From Pseudomonadota bacterium (GTDB lineage Bacteria; Pseudomonadota; Gammaproteobacteria; Burkholderiales; Burkholderiaceae_C), in assembly GCA_020161775.1 (NCBI GenBank), contig JAIUOW010000001.1:124001-188000 (forward strand): a stretch of DNA of 64,000 nucleotides. The letters are read 5' to 3'. Both the position numbers and the translations under genes were made by a program. A model generated the notes under the pieces. The model worked only from the letters and a program-made list of their open reading frames with translations, did no database searches and had not been told where the DNA came from. Below are positions 21,943 to 30,981 of this stretch, in pieces. Every line of letters begins with the position of its first letter. Position 1 is the stretch's first letter.

Positions 21943-23169
21943 CTATAGCGACCGGACAGCCTTGGCCACTGCCTGCGCAAAGGCGGTGTCATTGATGTGA
22001 AAGGGCAGCTCCACCAGCTGGTGCGTGGCCGACACCACAAAGTGCGAACGCAGCGTGTCAAACAGCACCGCATTGGCAGCCGGATCGTGAAACGGCTGGC
22101 CCGGTGCGTCCAGCATGGACAGGCCGCCCAGCGGCAGCAGCAACCGCACCGGCCCGCTGGCGCGGTTGAGCTGCTGCGCCAGCCTCAACCCGGCAGCCTG
22201 CAGCTCCTGCGCGTTGCTGCGCATCAGCGTCACGTTGGCGTTGTGCACGTGAAACAGCCGCCCACGGTGCCGCTCGGGGATGGTGGCCGGTGCGCCCCAG
22301 TTGATCATGTCCAGCGCGCCGACCGAGCCCACCCAGGGCAGGCCGTGCCTGGCGGCGGCGTCCAGCCGGTCGGGCCCGGCGTCGCACACGCCGCCGGCCA
22401 GGTGCTGGCCGACCTCGGTGGTGGTGATGTCCACCACCATCTGCAGCATGCCGGCGGCGGCCAGCGCCTCCAGCGTGCGGCCGCCCGCGCCGTTGGCGTG
22501 GAACACCTGGGCGTCGTAATCGTCCTGCAGCAGGGCCCGCACCGCCTGCACGCAGGGCGTGGTCACGCCAAACATGCTCAGGCCGATGGAAGGTTTTTCG
22601 TGTGCGTCCGCCTGCGGCGCCCGGTGCAGCAGCATGCCCGCCATGGCGTGGGCCGCGTTGGACAGGATGGTGCGCGACAGGCGGTTGAGCCCGGCAATGT
22701 CCGTCACCGGGTACATCAGCGTCATGTCGGTCACGCCCACATAGGCCGATACATCGCCCGCCGCCATGGTGGACACCAGCAGCTTGGGGCAGCCGATGGG
22801 CAAGAGGCGCATGGCGGGCGCCACCATGGAGCTGCCGCCCGAGCCACCCACGCCCAGCATGCCGTCAATCTGGCCCGCGGCCAGGCGCTCGCGCACCAGG
22901 TTGCCCAATGCTTCGCTCATGGCGATCACGGCCACGCCGCGGTCGGTCGCGTCAAACACAGCGCCCTCGCCCGCAGGGTGGTGGCGCGCCACGTCACGCG
23001 CGCCGATGTCGGCCACGCCGGGCGCGCTGCGCGTGCCGATGTCCACCGTGACCACGCGCACGCCTGCCGCGCGCAGCAGGCCCGCCAGGTACTGCAGCTC
23101 GGCCGCCTTGGTGTCAAACGTGCCGACGACCCAGGCCGTGGGGGCGCCTGCGGGCGTGGGCGCGCTCAC
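21943..23169 (-). CDS. Tm-1-like ATP-binding domain protein (UPF0261)
   Basis: The product is 408 residues starting from a GTG at 23169 that overlaps the upstream stop (GTGA). Motifs include VVGTFDTKAAELQYLAGLLR (about 14-33), LGVGGSGGSSMVAPAMRLLP, and VFHANGAGGRTLEALAAAG in the second half. This is the bacterial counterpart of the N-terminal inhibitory domain of tomato Tm-1, which binds ATP. In plants and some bacteria it is fused to the TIM-barrel family encoded here two genes upstream (23637-24467). The biochemical function in bacteria is unknown. It is the last gene of the operon with livH and livM. Confidence 0.88.
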   Translation of the reverse strand: MSAPTPAGAPTAWVVGTFDTKAAELQYLAGLLRAAGVRVVTVDIGTRSAPGVADIGARDVARHHPAGEGAVFDATDRGVAVIAMSEALGNLVRERLAAGQIDGMLGVGGSGGSSMVAPAMRLLPIGCPKLLVSTMAAGDVSAYVGVTDMTLMYPVTDIAGLNRLSRTILSNAAHAMAGMLLHRAPQADAHEKPSIGLSMFGVTTPCVQAVRALLQDDYDAQVFHANGAGGRTLEALAAAGMLQMVVDITTTEVGQHLAGGVCDAGPDRLDAAARHGLPWVGSVGALDMINWGAPATIPERHRGRLFHVHNANVTLMRSNAQELQAAGLRLAQQLNRASGPVRLLLPLGGLSMLDAPGQPFHDPAANAVLFDTLRSHFVVSATHQLVELPFHINDTAFAQAVAKAVRSL

Positions 23170-23609
23170 AGCTTGCCGGCGGCGCGTGCGTCCACGCACT
23201 CGAAGAAGGTGCGAAATGTCGCGGCCACGCGCTCCACGGCCGCGGCTTCCTGGTCGGCGGGCACGTCAAACGTGGCCCACCATTCGCCAAAGCAGCGGTT
23301 GCCTTCGGTCACGGGCAGCAGGTGCATTTCGGCCACGTAGTTTTTCCAGTCGGCGTCGATGTGCAGGATGCGGTAGCGGCAGCGGTGCTCGTCGTCCGAC
23401 AGGGCCAGCAGTTCCTCGCGCAGGTAACCGCCGCCGTCGCGCACGGTGAAGTGGCGCACGCAGCCCACCTGATCGGGCGGCTTGCCGCCTTCGATGTAGG
23501 ACTTTTCAAAAAACGGGTGGTAGTTGCCCAAGGCGCCGAAGTCACGCAGCAGGCCCCAGGCCTGCTCCAGCGTCGCATTCATCACCGCACTCACATAGAC
23601 CCTGGCCAT
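23166..23609 (-). CDS. SRPBCC (START/Bet v1-like) family protein
   Basis: This 147-residue protein opens MARVYVSAVMNATLEQAWGL and continues DFGALGNYHPFF, as is usual for polyketide-cyclase/dehydrase-like SRPBCC proteins, with REELLALSDDEHRCRYRIL in the middle. These bind hydrophobic ligands in a helix-grip pocket, and some are enzymes. GGAGAC precedes the ATG at 23609. It lies between the TIM-barrel and Tm-1-like genes and overlaps the latter by 4 bp, so it probably works with them. The ligand is unknown. Confidence 0.85.
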   Translation of the reverse strand: MARVYVSAVMNATLEQAWGLLRDFGALGNYHPFFEKSYIEGGKPPDQVGCVRHFTVRDGGGYLREELLALSDDEHRCRYRILHIDADWKNYVAEMHLLPVTEGNRCFGEWWATFDVPADQEAAAVERVAATFRTFFECVDARAAGKL

Positions 23610-23636
23610 GTCTTGTCTCCTGTGTGTCTTGAACCA

Positions 23637-24467
23637 TCAGAATGTCAGTTGCTTGTAGCGTTCCACATGCGATTTGATCGCAATTTCAGTGGGCAGGCGC
23701 TCCATGCTGCTGGCGCCGTAAAAGCCGTTGCAGTGGGTGCTGTGCTTGAGCACATAAGCCACGTCCTCGGGCGACGAGATCGGGCCGCCGTGGGCTATGA
23801 CGATCACGTCCTTGCGCACGCGCCGCGCCGCCTCGCCCCATTCGTCAATCAGCTTGACCGAATCCGCCAGCGATTTGGCCGTGGTGGCGCCGATGGTGCC
23901 GCCGGTGGTCACGCCCATGTGCGGCACGATGAAATCAGCCCCCGCCTCGGTCATGGCCACGGCCTCGGCGGCCGAGAACACGTAGGGCGTGGTCAGCAGG
24001 TCCAGCGCGTGGGCCTGGCCGATCATCTCCACCTCGGTCGCGAAGTTGATGCCGGTTTCCTCCAGGCTCTGGCGGAAGGTGCCGTCGATGATGCCCACGG
24101 TGGGGAAGTTCTGCACGCCCGAGAAGCCCAGCTCCTTGAGCTTCTTCAGGAACACCGGCATCACGATGAATGGATCGGTGCCGTTCACCCCGGCGATCAC
24201 CGGCGTCTTTTTGGCCACCGGCAGCACCTCGCCCGCCATTTCCAGCACGATGTCGTTGGCGTTGCCATAGGCCAGCAGCCCGGCGGACGACGCGCGCCCG
24301 GCCATGCGGTAGCGGCCCGAGTTGTAGATCACGATCAGGTCAATGCCCGCGGCCTCCTCGCATTTGGCCGAAATGCCCGTGCCGGCACCGCCGCCGATGA
24401 TGGGCTCGCGCCGCTGGACCATGCTCTGGAATCTGGCCATCAAGGCCTGGCGTTCAAAACGCGGCAT
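23637..24467 (-). CDS. PEP-hydrolase-family TIM-barrel protein (partner of Tm-1-like protein)
   Basis: This 276-residue protein has [20 protein letters not shown] (about 23-42), [36 protein letters not shown] and [18 protein letters not shown], all diagnostic of the phosphoenolpyruvate hydrolase-like TIM-barrel family (PF09370). In fusion proteins the same domain follows the Tm-1 ATP-binding domain. The ATG has CAGGAGACAAC upstream. It follows livM by 24 bp. The family name rests on weak biochemical evidence, so the reaction should be regarded as unknown. Confidence 0.85.
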   Translation of the reverse strand: MPRFERQALMARFQSMVQRREPIIGGGAGTGISAKCEEAAGIDLIVIYNSGRYRMAGRASSAGLLAYGNANDIVLEMAGEVLPVAKKTPVIAGVNGTDPFIVMPVFLKKLKELGFSGVQNFPTVGIIDGTFRQSLEETGINFATEVEMIGQAHALDLLTTPYVFSAAEAVAMTEAGADFIVPHMGVTTGGTIGATTAKSLADSVKLIDEWGEAARRVRKDVIVIAHGGPISSPEDVAYVLKHSTHCNGFYGASSMERLPTEIAIKSHVERYKQLTF

Positions 24468-24491
24468 ACGTTGTCTCCTGTGGAACCGGGT

Positions 24492-25430
24492 TCACGCGCC
24501 GTCGCGCGGGCGCATGCGCAGCGCCGCCACGGCGCCGGCAATGCCACTGCGAAACGACAGCACGCACACAATGAAAATCAGCCCGGTGACCAGCGTCACC
24601 CAGCCACCAAATGCATCCAGGTAGTACTGCAGGCCCACCACCACCGCCGCGCCGATGGCCGGGCCCAGCACGGTGTGCATGCCGCCCAGCAGCGCCATCA
24701 GCACCACGTCGCCCGACAGGTGCCAGTGCACGTCGGACAGCGCGGCCAGCTGGAACACCAGCGCCTTCAGCGAGCCCGCCAGGCCCGACAGCGCGGCCGA
24801 CAGCACGAACAGCACGAGCTTGTAGCGCTCCACCGGGTAGCCCAGCGAGCGGGCACGTGGCTCGTGTTCGCGGATGGCCACCACGATGTGGCCAAACGGC
24901 GAATGCACCACGCGGTGGATCAGCCACAGCGCGCCCAGCGTCAACGCCAGCACCAGGTAGTACATGGCCGTGTCGTTGCGCAGGTCGATCACGCCCAGCA
25001 GCGTGCCGCGCGGGATCTGCTGCATGCCGTCTTCCGCGCCGGTAAAGGGCAGCTGCAGGAAGATGAAATACACCATCTGCGCCAGCGCCAGGGTGATCAT
25101 GGCCAGGTATATGCCCTGGCGGTGGATGGCCAGCGCGCCAAAGATAGCCCCCAGCAGCGCAGCGGCGGCCGTGCCCAGCAGCAGCGCCAGCTCGGGCGGC
25201 AGACCCCACAGCTTGGCGGCCACGCCGGTCATGTAGGCCGCGCTGCCAAAGAACGCCGCATGGCCAAAGGACATCATGCCGCCAAAGCCCAGCAACAGGC
25301 TGTAGGCGCCGGCAAACAGCGCCATGCACAGGAGCTTCATGACAAAGATGGGGTACACCAGCTGCGGGACCCAAGGCACCAGGGCCAGCGCAAGCACCAG
25401 GACCACAAGGAAGATGTTCAGGGGTTTCAT
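24492..25430 (-). CDS. Branched-chain amino acid-type ABC transporter permease (LivM family), second system
   Basis: This 312-residue hydrophobic protein has GFGGMMSFGHAAFFGSAAYM (about 48-67) and LSGDVVLMALLGGMHTVLGP, the LivM landmarks. The start ATG at 25430 overlaps the livH stop (ATGA); a much longer open frame upstream is a shadow of livH. It forms the channel with LivH and should use the LivG/LivF ATPases encoded on the far side of the AraC gene. Confidence 0.9.
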   Translation of the reverse strand: MKPLNIFLVVLVLALALVPWVPQLVYPIFVMKLLCMALFAGAYSLLLGFGGMMSFGHAAFFGSAAYMTGVAAKLWGLPPELALLLGTAAAALLGAIFGALAIHRQGIYLAMITLALAQMVYFIFLQLPFTGAEDGMQQIPRGTLLGVIDLRNDTAMYYLVLALTLGALWLIHRVVHSPFGHIVVAIREHEPRARSLGYPVERYKLVLFVLSAALSGLAGSLKALVFQLAALSDVHWHLSGDVVLMALLGGMHTVLGPAIGAAVVVGLQYYLDAFGGWVTLVTGLIFIVCVLSFRSGIAGAVAALRMRPRDGA

Positions 25431-26320
25431 ACAGCGCCCTCTTTGCCGAACAGGCCACGGGGGCGAAGCAACAACACCAGCGCCATCACCACAAAGATCA
25501 CGGTGGTGGACGCCTCGGAATACAGCACCTTGGTCAGGCCCTCGATCACGCCAATGCCCAGGGCCGTGACGATGGAGCCTGACACCGAGCCCATGCCGCC
25601 GATCACCACGATGGCGAACACGATGATCACCAGGTTGGAGCCCATGCCGGAATTGACATGCAGGATGGGCGCGGCCAGCACGCCAGTAAAGGCCGCCAGC
25701 GCAATGCCGCCGGCGTAGGTCAGCGTCAGCAGGCGCGGCACGTCCACGCCAAACGACTGCGTGAGCACCGGCCGCTCGGTGGCGGCGCGCAGGCGCGCGC
25801 CCAGCGGCGTGCGCTCGATCAGCCACCAGGTCAGCACGCAGGCGGCCAGCGCCGCAACAATGACCCAGGCGCGGTAGATCGGCAGCACCATGAAGCCCAG
25901 GTTGAACACGCCGCGCAGGCTCTCGGGCACCGGGTAGGGCTGGCCGGAGGTGCCAAACATCACGCGAAAGCCGCCCTCCAGCACCAGCACCAGGCCGAAC
26001 GTCAGCAGCAGCCCGTAGATCGGGTCCAGCCCGTACAGGCGGCGCAGCAGCGTGCGTTCAAACACGCCCCCCAGGGCACCCACCAGCAGCGGCACCACCA
26101 GCAACGCCACCCAGTAGCCCAGGCCCAGGTAGCGCTGCAACATCCAGGCGCCAAACCCGCCGACCATGAAGAACGCACCGTGCGCGAAATTCACGATGCG
26201 CAGCAGGCCGAAGATCACCGCCAGCCCCAGGCTGAGCACCGCGTAAAAGCAGCCGTTGACCAGGCCCAGCATGAGCTGGCCCGCCAGCACCGGCAGCGGC
26301 AGCCCGAAAACTTCCGTCAT
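25427..26320 (-). CDS. Branched-chain amino acid-type ABC transporter permease (LivH family), second system
   Basis: This 297-residue integral membrane protein has LVNGCFYAVLSLGLAVIFGL, NFAHGAFFMVGGFGAW and IVVIGGMGSVSGSIVTALGI. The start ATG at 26320 (MTEVFGLPLP) is preferred to 26350. It is the first gene of the leftward livH-livM-TIM barrel-SRPBCC-Tm-1 operon and is divergent from the AraC gene with only 32 bp between start codons. Promoters must therefore overlap or lie in coding sequence, favouring direct control by the AraC protein. Confidence 0.9.
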   Translation of the reverse strand: MTEVFGLPLPVLAGQLMLGLVNGCFYAVLSLGLAVIFGLLRIVNFAHGAFFMVGGFGAWMLQRYLGLGYWVALLVVPLLVGALGGVFERTLLRRLYGLDPIYGLLLTFGLVLVLEGGFRVMFGTSGQPYPVPESLRGVFNLGFMVLPIYRAWVIVAALAACVLTWWLIERTPLGARLRAATERPVLTQSFGVDVPRLLTLTYAGGIALAAFTGVLAAPILHVNSGMGSNLVIIVFAIVVIGGMGSVSGSIVTALGIGVIEGLTKVLYSEASTTVIFVVMALVLLLRPRGLFGKEGAV

Positions 26321-26352
26321 GCGCGGCCCCCTGTCCCTATGATCTGCCACTC

Positions 26353-27198
26353 ATGGTCAAACATCCCGATATCTCCCGTGAAACCCATGTGCTGGGCGAC
26401 GCCACCGTGCAGATCGTGGTGCGCGCCGAGCATTGCGATGCGCTGGCCGCGCGCCACATCGCCCACGTGGCGGTGGTGGACGCGGCCGCGCCCTATACGG
26501 TGGTGCGCACGCACCTGAGCGGCGCCTTCATGCAGGTGTGCCTGAGCGGCGAAGGCCAGACCCTGCTGGATGGCCGCTGGTACCCGCACAAACCCGGCAG
26601 CGTGAGCTTTGCCCCCGCCCACGTGCTGCATGCGTTCCATTGCGTGCCGGGCAGGCGCTGGCGCCTGGCCTGGGTGCGCTTCATGCCGCAGTCGGTGCAT
26701 TCGGTGGACGGCGCCATGGCCCCCACCATGAGCCCGTTTGACGGCCAGGTGCTGGAGCACGCCATCCTGGGCCTGGCCGGCGAGATGCAGGGCGCGGCCG
26801 ACCCCGGCACCTGCGTGGTGTGGGTGGACGTGATCGAGCGCTATGTGGCCCGCATCCTGGCGCCGCTGGAGCGCGAGCCCCGGCTGGTGCAGGTGTGGAA
26901 CGCCGTCAAGGCCGACCTGGCCCGCGACTGGACGCTCACCGATCTGGCGGCGCTGGCCAACACCAGCGAAGAGCATTTGCGCCGCCTGTGCCAGAAGAGC
27001 CTGGGTAGAAGCCCCGGCAAGCAGCTGGCTGCGCTGCGCATCGCGCACGCCGCCCACCTGCTGGCCACCACGCCCGCCAAGATCGAGGCCATTGCCCACG
27101 GCGTGGGCTACGCCAACCCGTTCGCGTTTTCCAACACGTTCAAGCGCCTGACCGGCTTTCGTCCGTCGGACTACCGGGCCAAGCCAAGGGCCTCTTGA
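26353..27198 (+). CDS. AraC-family transcriptional regulator
   Basis: This is a 281-residue regulator. The N-terminal cupin-like sensory half includes FMQVCLSGEGQTLLDGRWYP (about 59-78) and PGSVSFAPAHVLHAF. The C-terminal pair of helix-turn-helices includes DLAALANTSEEHLRRLCQKS (about 197-216) and IAHGVGYANPFAFSNTFKRL, the AraC signature. It lies inside the second Liv transporter locus, divergent from livH and convergent with livF, and is the likely regulator of this importer. The inducer is unknown. Confidence 0.92.
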   Translation: MVKHPDISRETHVLGDATVQIVVRAEHCDALAARHIAHVAVVDAAAPYTVVRTHLSGAFMQVCLSGEGQTLLDGRWYPHKPGSVSFAPAHVLHAFHCVPGRRWRLAWVRFMPQSVHSVDGAMAPTMSPFDGQVLEHAILGLAGEMQGAADPGTCVVWVDVIERYVARILAPLEREPRLVQVWNAVKADLARDWTLTDLAALANTSEEHLRRLCQKSLGRSPGKQLAALRIAHAAHLLATTPAKIEAIAHGVGYANPFAFSNTFKRLTGFRPSDYRAKPRAS

Positions 27199-27227
27199 GT
27201 GCGAAGCACGTCGGGGGTGTTTCATGT

Positions 27228-27932
27228 CTAGACGCCTATGCGCGCCGTGACGGCGTCAAAGTCGCGCAGCAGCGTGGCCGCGTCAAACATGTCGGTCACG
27301 CGACCGGACTCCATCAGGTAGTGCCTGTCGGCCAGCTCGGCGGCAAAGTGCACGTTCTGCTCGACCAGCAGGATGGTGTAACCCCGGCCCTTGAGCTTGC
27401 GGATCAGCTCGCCGATGCGGTCCACGATCACCGGCGCCAGGCCCTCGGTGGGTTCGTCCAGCAGCAGCAGCCGCGCGCCGGTGCGCAGGATGCGTGCAAT
27501 CGCCAGCATCTGCTGTTCACCGCCCGACAGGTGCGTGCCGGCCGAGCGCGCACGCTCGGCCAGGTTGGGGAACAGTTCGTACAGTTCGTCTTCCGTCATG
27601 CCGCCTTGCGCCACCACGGGCGGCAGGCGCAGGTTTTCGCGCACCGACAGCGTGGCATAGATGCCGCGATCGTCCGGGCAGAACGCCAGCCCCATGCGGC
27701 CGATGTGGTGCGGCGCGCGGCCCAGCAGTTCCTGCCCCTGGAACAGGATGGAGCCGGCGCACGGGTTCACCATGCCCATGACGGTCTTGAGCAGCGTGGA
27801 CTTGCCCGCGCCATTGCGCCCCAGCAGCGTCACAAGCTCGCCCGCGTGCAGCTGCAGGCTGGCGCCATGCAGCGCCTGGCTGGGGCCGTACCAGGCGCAC
27901 AGGTCCTTGATGTCAAGCAGCGGCGCGGTCAT
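27228..27932 (-). CDS. ABC transporter ATP-binding protein (LivF family), second system
   Basis: This 234-residue ATPase has Walker A GRNGAGKST (about 38-46), signature LSGGEQQMLAIARIL, Walker B LLLLDEPTEGLAP and VEQNVHFA. The start ATG overlaps the livG stop by 4 bp. The 3' end is 30 bp from the convergent AraC stop; no strong terminator hairpin was seen in that gap. It supplies ATP hydrolysis for LivHM. Confidence 0.9.
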   Translation of the reverse strand: MTAPLLDIKDLCAWYGPSQALHGASLQLHAGELVTLLGRNGAGKSTLLKTVMGMVNPCAGSILFQGQELLGRAPHHIGRMGLAFCPDDRGIYATLSVRENLRLPPVVAQGGMTEDELYELFPNLAERARSAGTHLSGGEQQMLAIARILRTGARLLLLDEPTEGLAPVIVDRIGELIRKLKGRGYTILLVEQNVHFAAELADRHYLMESGRVTDMFDAATLLRDFDAVTARIGV

Positions 27933-28723
27933 GGCGCCGCCCCTGCCGTGGTGTGCTTGCCGTGCTTGCGTTGGCCCGCATGGCCGTGGCCCAGGTAGGC
28001 CTCCACCACGCGTGGGTCGCGTGACACGGTGGCGTAATCACCCTCGGCCAGCACCTCGCCACGCGCGAGCACGGTGATGCGGTCGCACAGGTCGGCCACC
28101 ACCGACAGGTTGTGCTCCACCATGAGCACCGTGCGGCCTCGCGCCGCGCGGCGGATCATCTGCGCCGCGCCGGCAATGTCTTCGGCGCCCATGCCGGCCA
28201 TGGGCTCGTCCAGCAGAATCACGCGTGGCTCCAGCGCCAGCGTGGTGGCCAGCTCCAGCGCGCGCTTGCGTCCGTAAGGCAGCTCGCCTGCCAGGTGGCC
28301 GGCCCATTCCGACAGGCCGGCCTCGTCCAGCAGCTCGCGGGTGCGTGCGTCGTGCACCTGCAGCGCGCGGTCGCTGCGCCACCAGTCCATCGAATGGCCG
28401 CGGCTGCGCTGCACGGCCAGGCGCACGTTCTCGAACACGCTGAGCTTGCCGAACACGGCCGATATCTGGAACGAGCGCACCAGCCCCCGGCGCGCCACGG
28501 CGTCGGCCGGTGTGCGTGTGATGTCCTGACCGTCATAGCGGATGGTGCCGGCGGTCGCGTCAATGAAGCGCGTGAGCAGGTTGAAGCAGGTCGTCTTGCC
28601 CGCGCCGTTGGGGCCGATCAGCGCGTGGATGTGGCCCTGCTGCACCGACAGGCTCACGCCGGACACAGCGTGAAAGCCATTGAAGGTGCGCGACAGCCCC
28701 TGCGTCTCAAGAATGGCGGTCAT
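27929..28723 (-). CDS. ABC transporter ATP-binding protein (LivG family), second system
   Basis: This 264-residue ATPase has Walker A GPNGAGKTT (about 37-45), signature region LPYGRKRALELATTL (degenerate, as in LivG), Walker B ILLDEPMAGM and VEHNLSVV. The C-terminus is rich in Gly/His/Lys (GHGHAGQRKHGKH). It is the middle gene of livK-livG-livF, 60 bp after the binding-protein gene. Confidence 0.9.
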   Translation of the reverse strand: MTAILETQGLSRTFNGFHAVSGVSLSVQQGHIHALIGPNGAGKTTCFNLLTRFIDATAGTIRYDGQDITRTPADAVARRGLVRSFQISAVFGKLSVFENVRLAVQRSRGHSMDWWRSDRALQVHDARTRELLDEAGLSEWAGHLAGELPYGRKRALELATTLALEPRVILLDEPMAGMGAEDIAGAAQMIRRAARGRTVLMVEHNLSVVADLCDRITVLARGEVLAEGDYATVSRDPRVVEAYLGHGHAGQRKHGKHTTAGAAP

Positions 28724-28783
28724 GAAAATCCTGGTACATCACAGGCCGGGGGCACAGCCCCGGCCTTGCGGGAACAAAGCGTA

Positions 28784-30004
28784 TCAGCGCTTGACCAGGT
28801 AGCAGGTGCTTTGCGACAGCGGCATGAAGGCCTGCTCGGCCGGGATCGTCTTGACGGGCTTGAGGTAGTCCCAGGCGTACTTGGACTCCGAGGGCTTCTT
28901 CACTTCCCACAGGTACATGTCATGCATCATGCGGCCGTCCACGCGGATCTTGCCGTTCTTGGCAAACATGTCGTTGATCGGCAGCTCGCGCATCTTGGCC
29001 GACACGGCGTCCGGGTCGTCGGTGCGCGCGGCCTGCACCGCTTTCAGGTAATGCAGGGTGGACGAATAGTCGCCCGCGTGCGCCATGTTGGGCATCTGGC
29101 CTACGCGCTGCATGTAGCGTTTGGCAAAGGCACGGGATTCGTCGTTCATGTCCCAGTACCAGGCATTGGTCAGCTGCAGGCCCTGGGCCACGGGCAGGCC
29201 CAGCGAATGCACGTCCTGGATCCACAGCAGCAGCGCGGCCAGCTTCTGGTTCTTGGTCACGCCGAATTCATTGGCAGCCTTGATGGCGTTGATGGTGTCG
29301 TTGCCGGTGGAGGCCAGCCCGATGATCTTGGCCTTGGACGCCTGCGCCTGCAGCACGTAGGAAGAGAAGTCCGTCGTGCCCAGCGGGTGGCGGGCGGCGC
29401 CCACCACGCGGCCCTTGTTGGCGCGCACCACGTCGCTCACCTGCTGCTCCAGGCCGATGCCAAAGGCAAAGTCCACCGTCAGGAAGAACCAGGTGTCGCC
29501 GCCGCCCTCGGCAATCGTCTTGCCGGTGCCGTGCGCCAGCGAATAGGCGTCATACGTGTAGTGCACCGTGTAGGGCGAGCACTGGGCATTGGTCACGCCC
29601 ACGTTGGATGCGTTGTTGACGATGGCGTGGCGCTTTTTCTCCTTGGCCACGCCGGCCACGGCCAGGGCCACGCCCGAGTTGGCCAGGTCGTTGATCATGT
29701 CCACGCCGCCGTCGTACCATTCGCGCGCCTTGGCGGCGCCCACGTCGGCCTTGTTCTGGTGGTCGGCGGAAACCACTTCGATGTTCTTGCCGAACATCTT
29801 GCCGCCAAAGTCTTCCACCGCCATCTTCACGGCCTCGACCGCGCCCTTGCCCGAGATGTCGGCGTACACGCCCGAGATGTCCGTCAGCACGCCGATGCGC
29901 AGCACGTCATTGGACAGGGTGCCGGTGGCGTTGGGTGCCTGCGCCTGCGCGCTGAGGCCGGCGGTCAGGACTGCGAAGGCGGATGCCCAGTATTTCAGCT
30001 TCAT
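28784..30004 (-). CDS. ABC transporter periplasmic substrate-binding protein (LivK family), second system
   Basis: The product is 406 residues with signal peptide MKLKYWASAFAVLTAGLSAQAQ (cleaved about residue 22). Mature motifs are VLRIGVLTDISGVYADISGK and VALAVAGVAKEKKRHAIVNN. The ATG at 30004 has AGGAGACAACG upstream; an upstream in-frame start is rejected because it would precede the signal peptide. It is the first gene of a leftward livK-livG-livF operon. Similar proteins in Burkholderiales are annotated for diverse carboxylates, so the ligand is open. Confidence 0.9.
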   Translation of the reverse strand: MKLKYWASAFAVLTAGLSAQAQAPNATGTLSNDVLRIGVLTDISGVYADISGKGAVEAVKMAVEDFGGKMFGKNIEVVSADHQNKADVGAAKAREWYDGGVDMINDLANSGVALAVAGVAKEKKRHAIVNNASNVGVTNAQCSPYTVHYTYDAYSLAHGTGKTIAEGGGDTWFFLTVDFAFGIGLEQQVSDVVRANKGRVVGAARHPLGTTDFSSYVLQAQASKAKIIGLASTGNDTINAIKAANEFGVTKNQKLAALLLWIQDVHSLGLPVAQGLQLTNAWYWDMNDESRAFAKRYMQRVGQMPNMAHAGDYSSTLHYLKAVQAARTDDPDAVSAKMRELPINDMFAKNGKIRVDGRMMHDMYLWEVKKPSESKYAWDYLKPVKTIPAEQAFMPLSQSTCYLVKR

Positions 30005-30034
30005 GCTCGTTGTCTCCTGTATGTTTCTCAGTCC

Positions 30035-30050
30035 CGAACATGGGTGTTCG
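30035..30050. promoter_or_regulatory. Inverted repeat upstream of second livK (CGAACA-N4-TGTTCG)
   Basis: Perfect 6 bp arms with a 4 bp spacer lie 31 bp upstream of the livK start. It could be an operator or a 5' UTR hairpin. No known regulator is assigned. Confidence 0.4.
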
Positions 30051-30158
30051 AGTGAGGCCAATGGTAGGGACGCCGCAACATCGCGCCCATGAGTCAAAGG
30101 CACAGGAAACTACTCAAAATCCACATTTCGCAATCCTGTCGAGCCACCCGCGAACCCT

Positions 30159-30186
30159 GTCATCCCGGGCCTGACCCGAGATGACC
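30159..30186. repeat. Single REP-like unit (family A)
   Basis: A single unit, TGTCATCCCGGGCCTGACCC..., lies between the livK promoter region and the 3' end of the crotonase gene at 30214. The 209 bp gap contains no other recognised feature apart from the inverted repeat at 30035. Confidence 0.75.
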
Positions 30187-30213
30187 AGAGATGGAGGGCG
30201 TCAGGCTTGGCAG

Positions 30214-30981
30214 TCAGACCTTGCTGAAGTCGGGCTTGCGCCGCTCCATGAAGGCGGTGAAGGCTTCTTTGGCCGCCGGTTCGCCCAGCATGCGGCCGAA
30301 GCTGGCGCCCTCTTCGGCCATTTGCTGTGCCACCAGCGTGGCCTGGCCTTTTTTCATGAGGCGCTTGGTCTCCACCAGCGAGCTGATGGGCTTGGCCGCC
30401 AGCTTGCGGGCCTGCGCCTGGGCGTAAGCATTGGCTTCGGTGGGCGGGACAACGCGGTTGACCAGGCCCACTTCCAGCGCGGCCTCTGCCATGAAGGGCT
30501 CGCCCATCAGCAATGCTTCGGCCGCGCGGTGGTAGCCCAGCATCTGCGGCACCAGCAGGCTGGACGCCGCCTCGGGGCACAGGCCCAGGTTGACGAACGG
30601 CATGCTGAACGCGGCGTTGTCGCCGGCGTACACCAGGTCGCAGTGGAACAGCATCGTGGTACCCACGCCCACGGCCGGGCCGCACACGGCGGCAATCAAT
30701 GGCTTGGGGAAGGCCGCAATACCGTGCAGGAAGCGGAACACCGGCGAATCCTTGCCTGCGGGCGGCTTGTTCAAAAAGTCGCCGATGTCGTTGCCGGCGC
30801 TGAAGATGGTTTCATGTCCCTGGAACACCACCACGCGCACGGCGGCGTCCGCCGCCGCAGCCTGCAGCGCATCCGCCATCGCGCCGTACATGGCGGCGGT
30901 GATGGAGTTCTTCTTGTCCACGCGGTTGAGCGTGATGGTGGTGACACCGGCTTCGGTGTGGGAGAGGATGTCCTGGGTCAT
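30214..30981 (-). CDS. Enoyl-CoA hydratase/isomerase family protein
   Basis: This 255-residue crotonase has FSAGNDIGDFLNKPP (about 61-75) and CGPAVGVGTTMLFHCDLVYA (about 100-119) as oxyanion-hole strands, and LGLCPEAASSLLVPQMLGYH. At the second catalytic position it carries Glu in CPEAAS, as in enoyl-CoA hydratases and isomerases of the PaaF/PaaG type. It is the last of five overlapping leftward genes; its ATG overlaps the isomerase stop by 4 bp. It probably hydrates a CoA-bound intermediate of that pathway. Confidence 0.9.
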   Translation of the reverse strand: MTQDILSHTEAGVTTITLNRVDKKNSITAAMYGAMADALQAAAADAAVRVVVFQGHETIFSAGNDIGDFLNKPPAGKDSPVFRFLHGIAAFPKPLIAAVCGPAVGVGTTMLFHCDLVYAGDNAAFSMPFVNLGLCPEAASSLLVPQMLGYHRAAEALLMGEPFMAEAALEVGLVNRVVPPTEANAYAQAQARKLAAKPISSLVETKRLMKKGQATLVAQQMAEEGASFGRMLGEPAAKEAFTAFMERRKPDFSKV

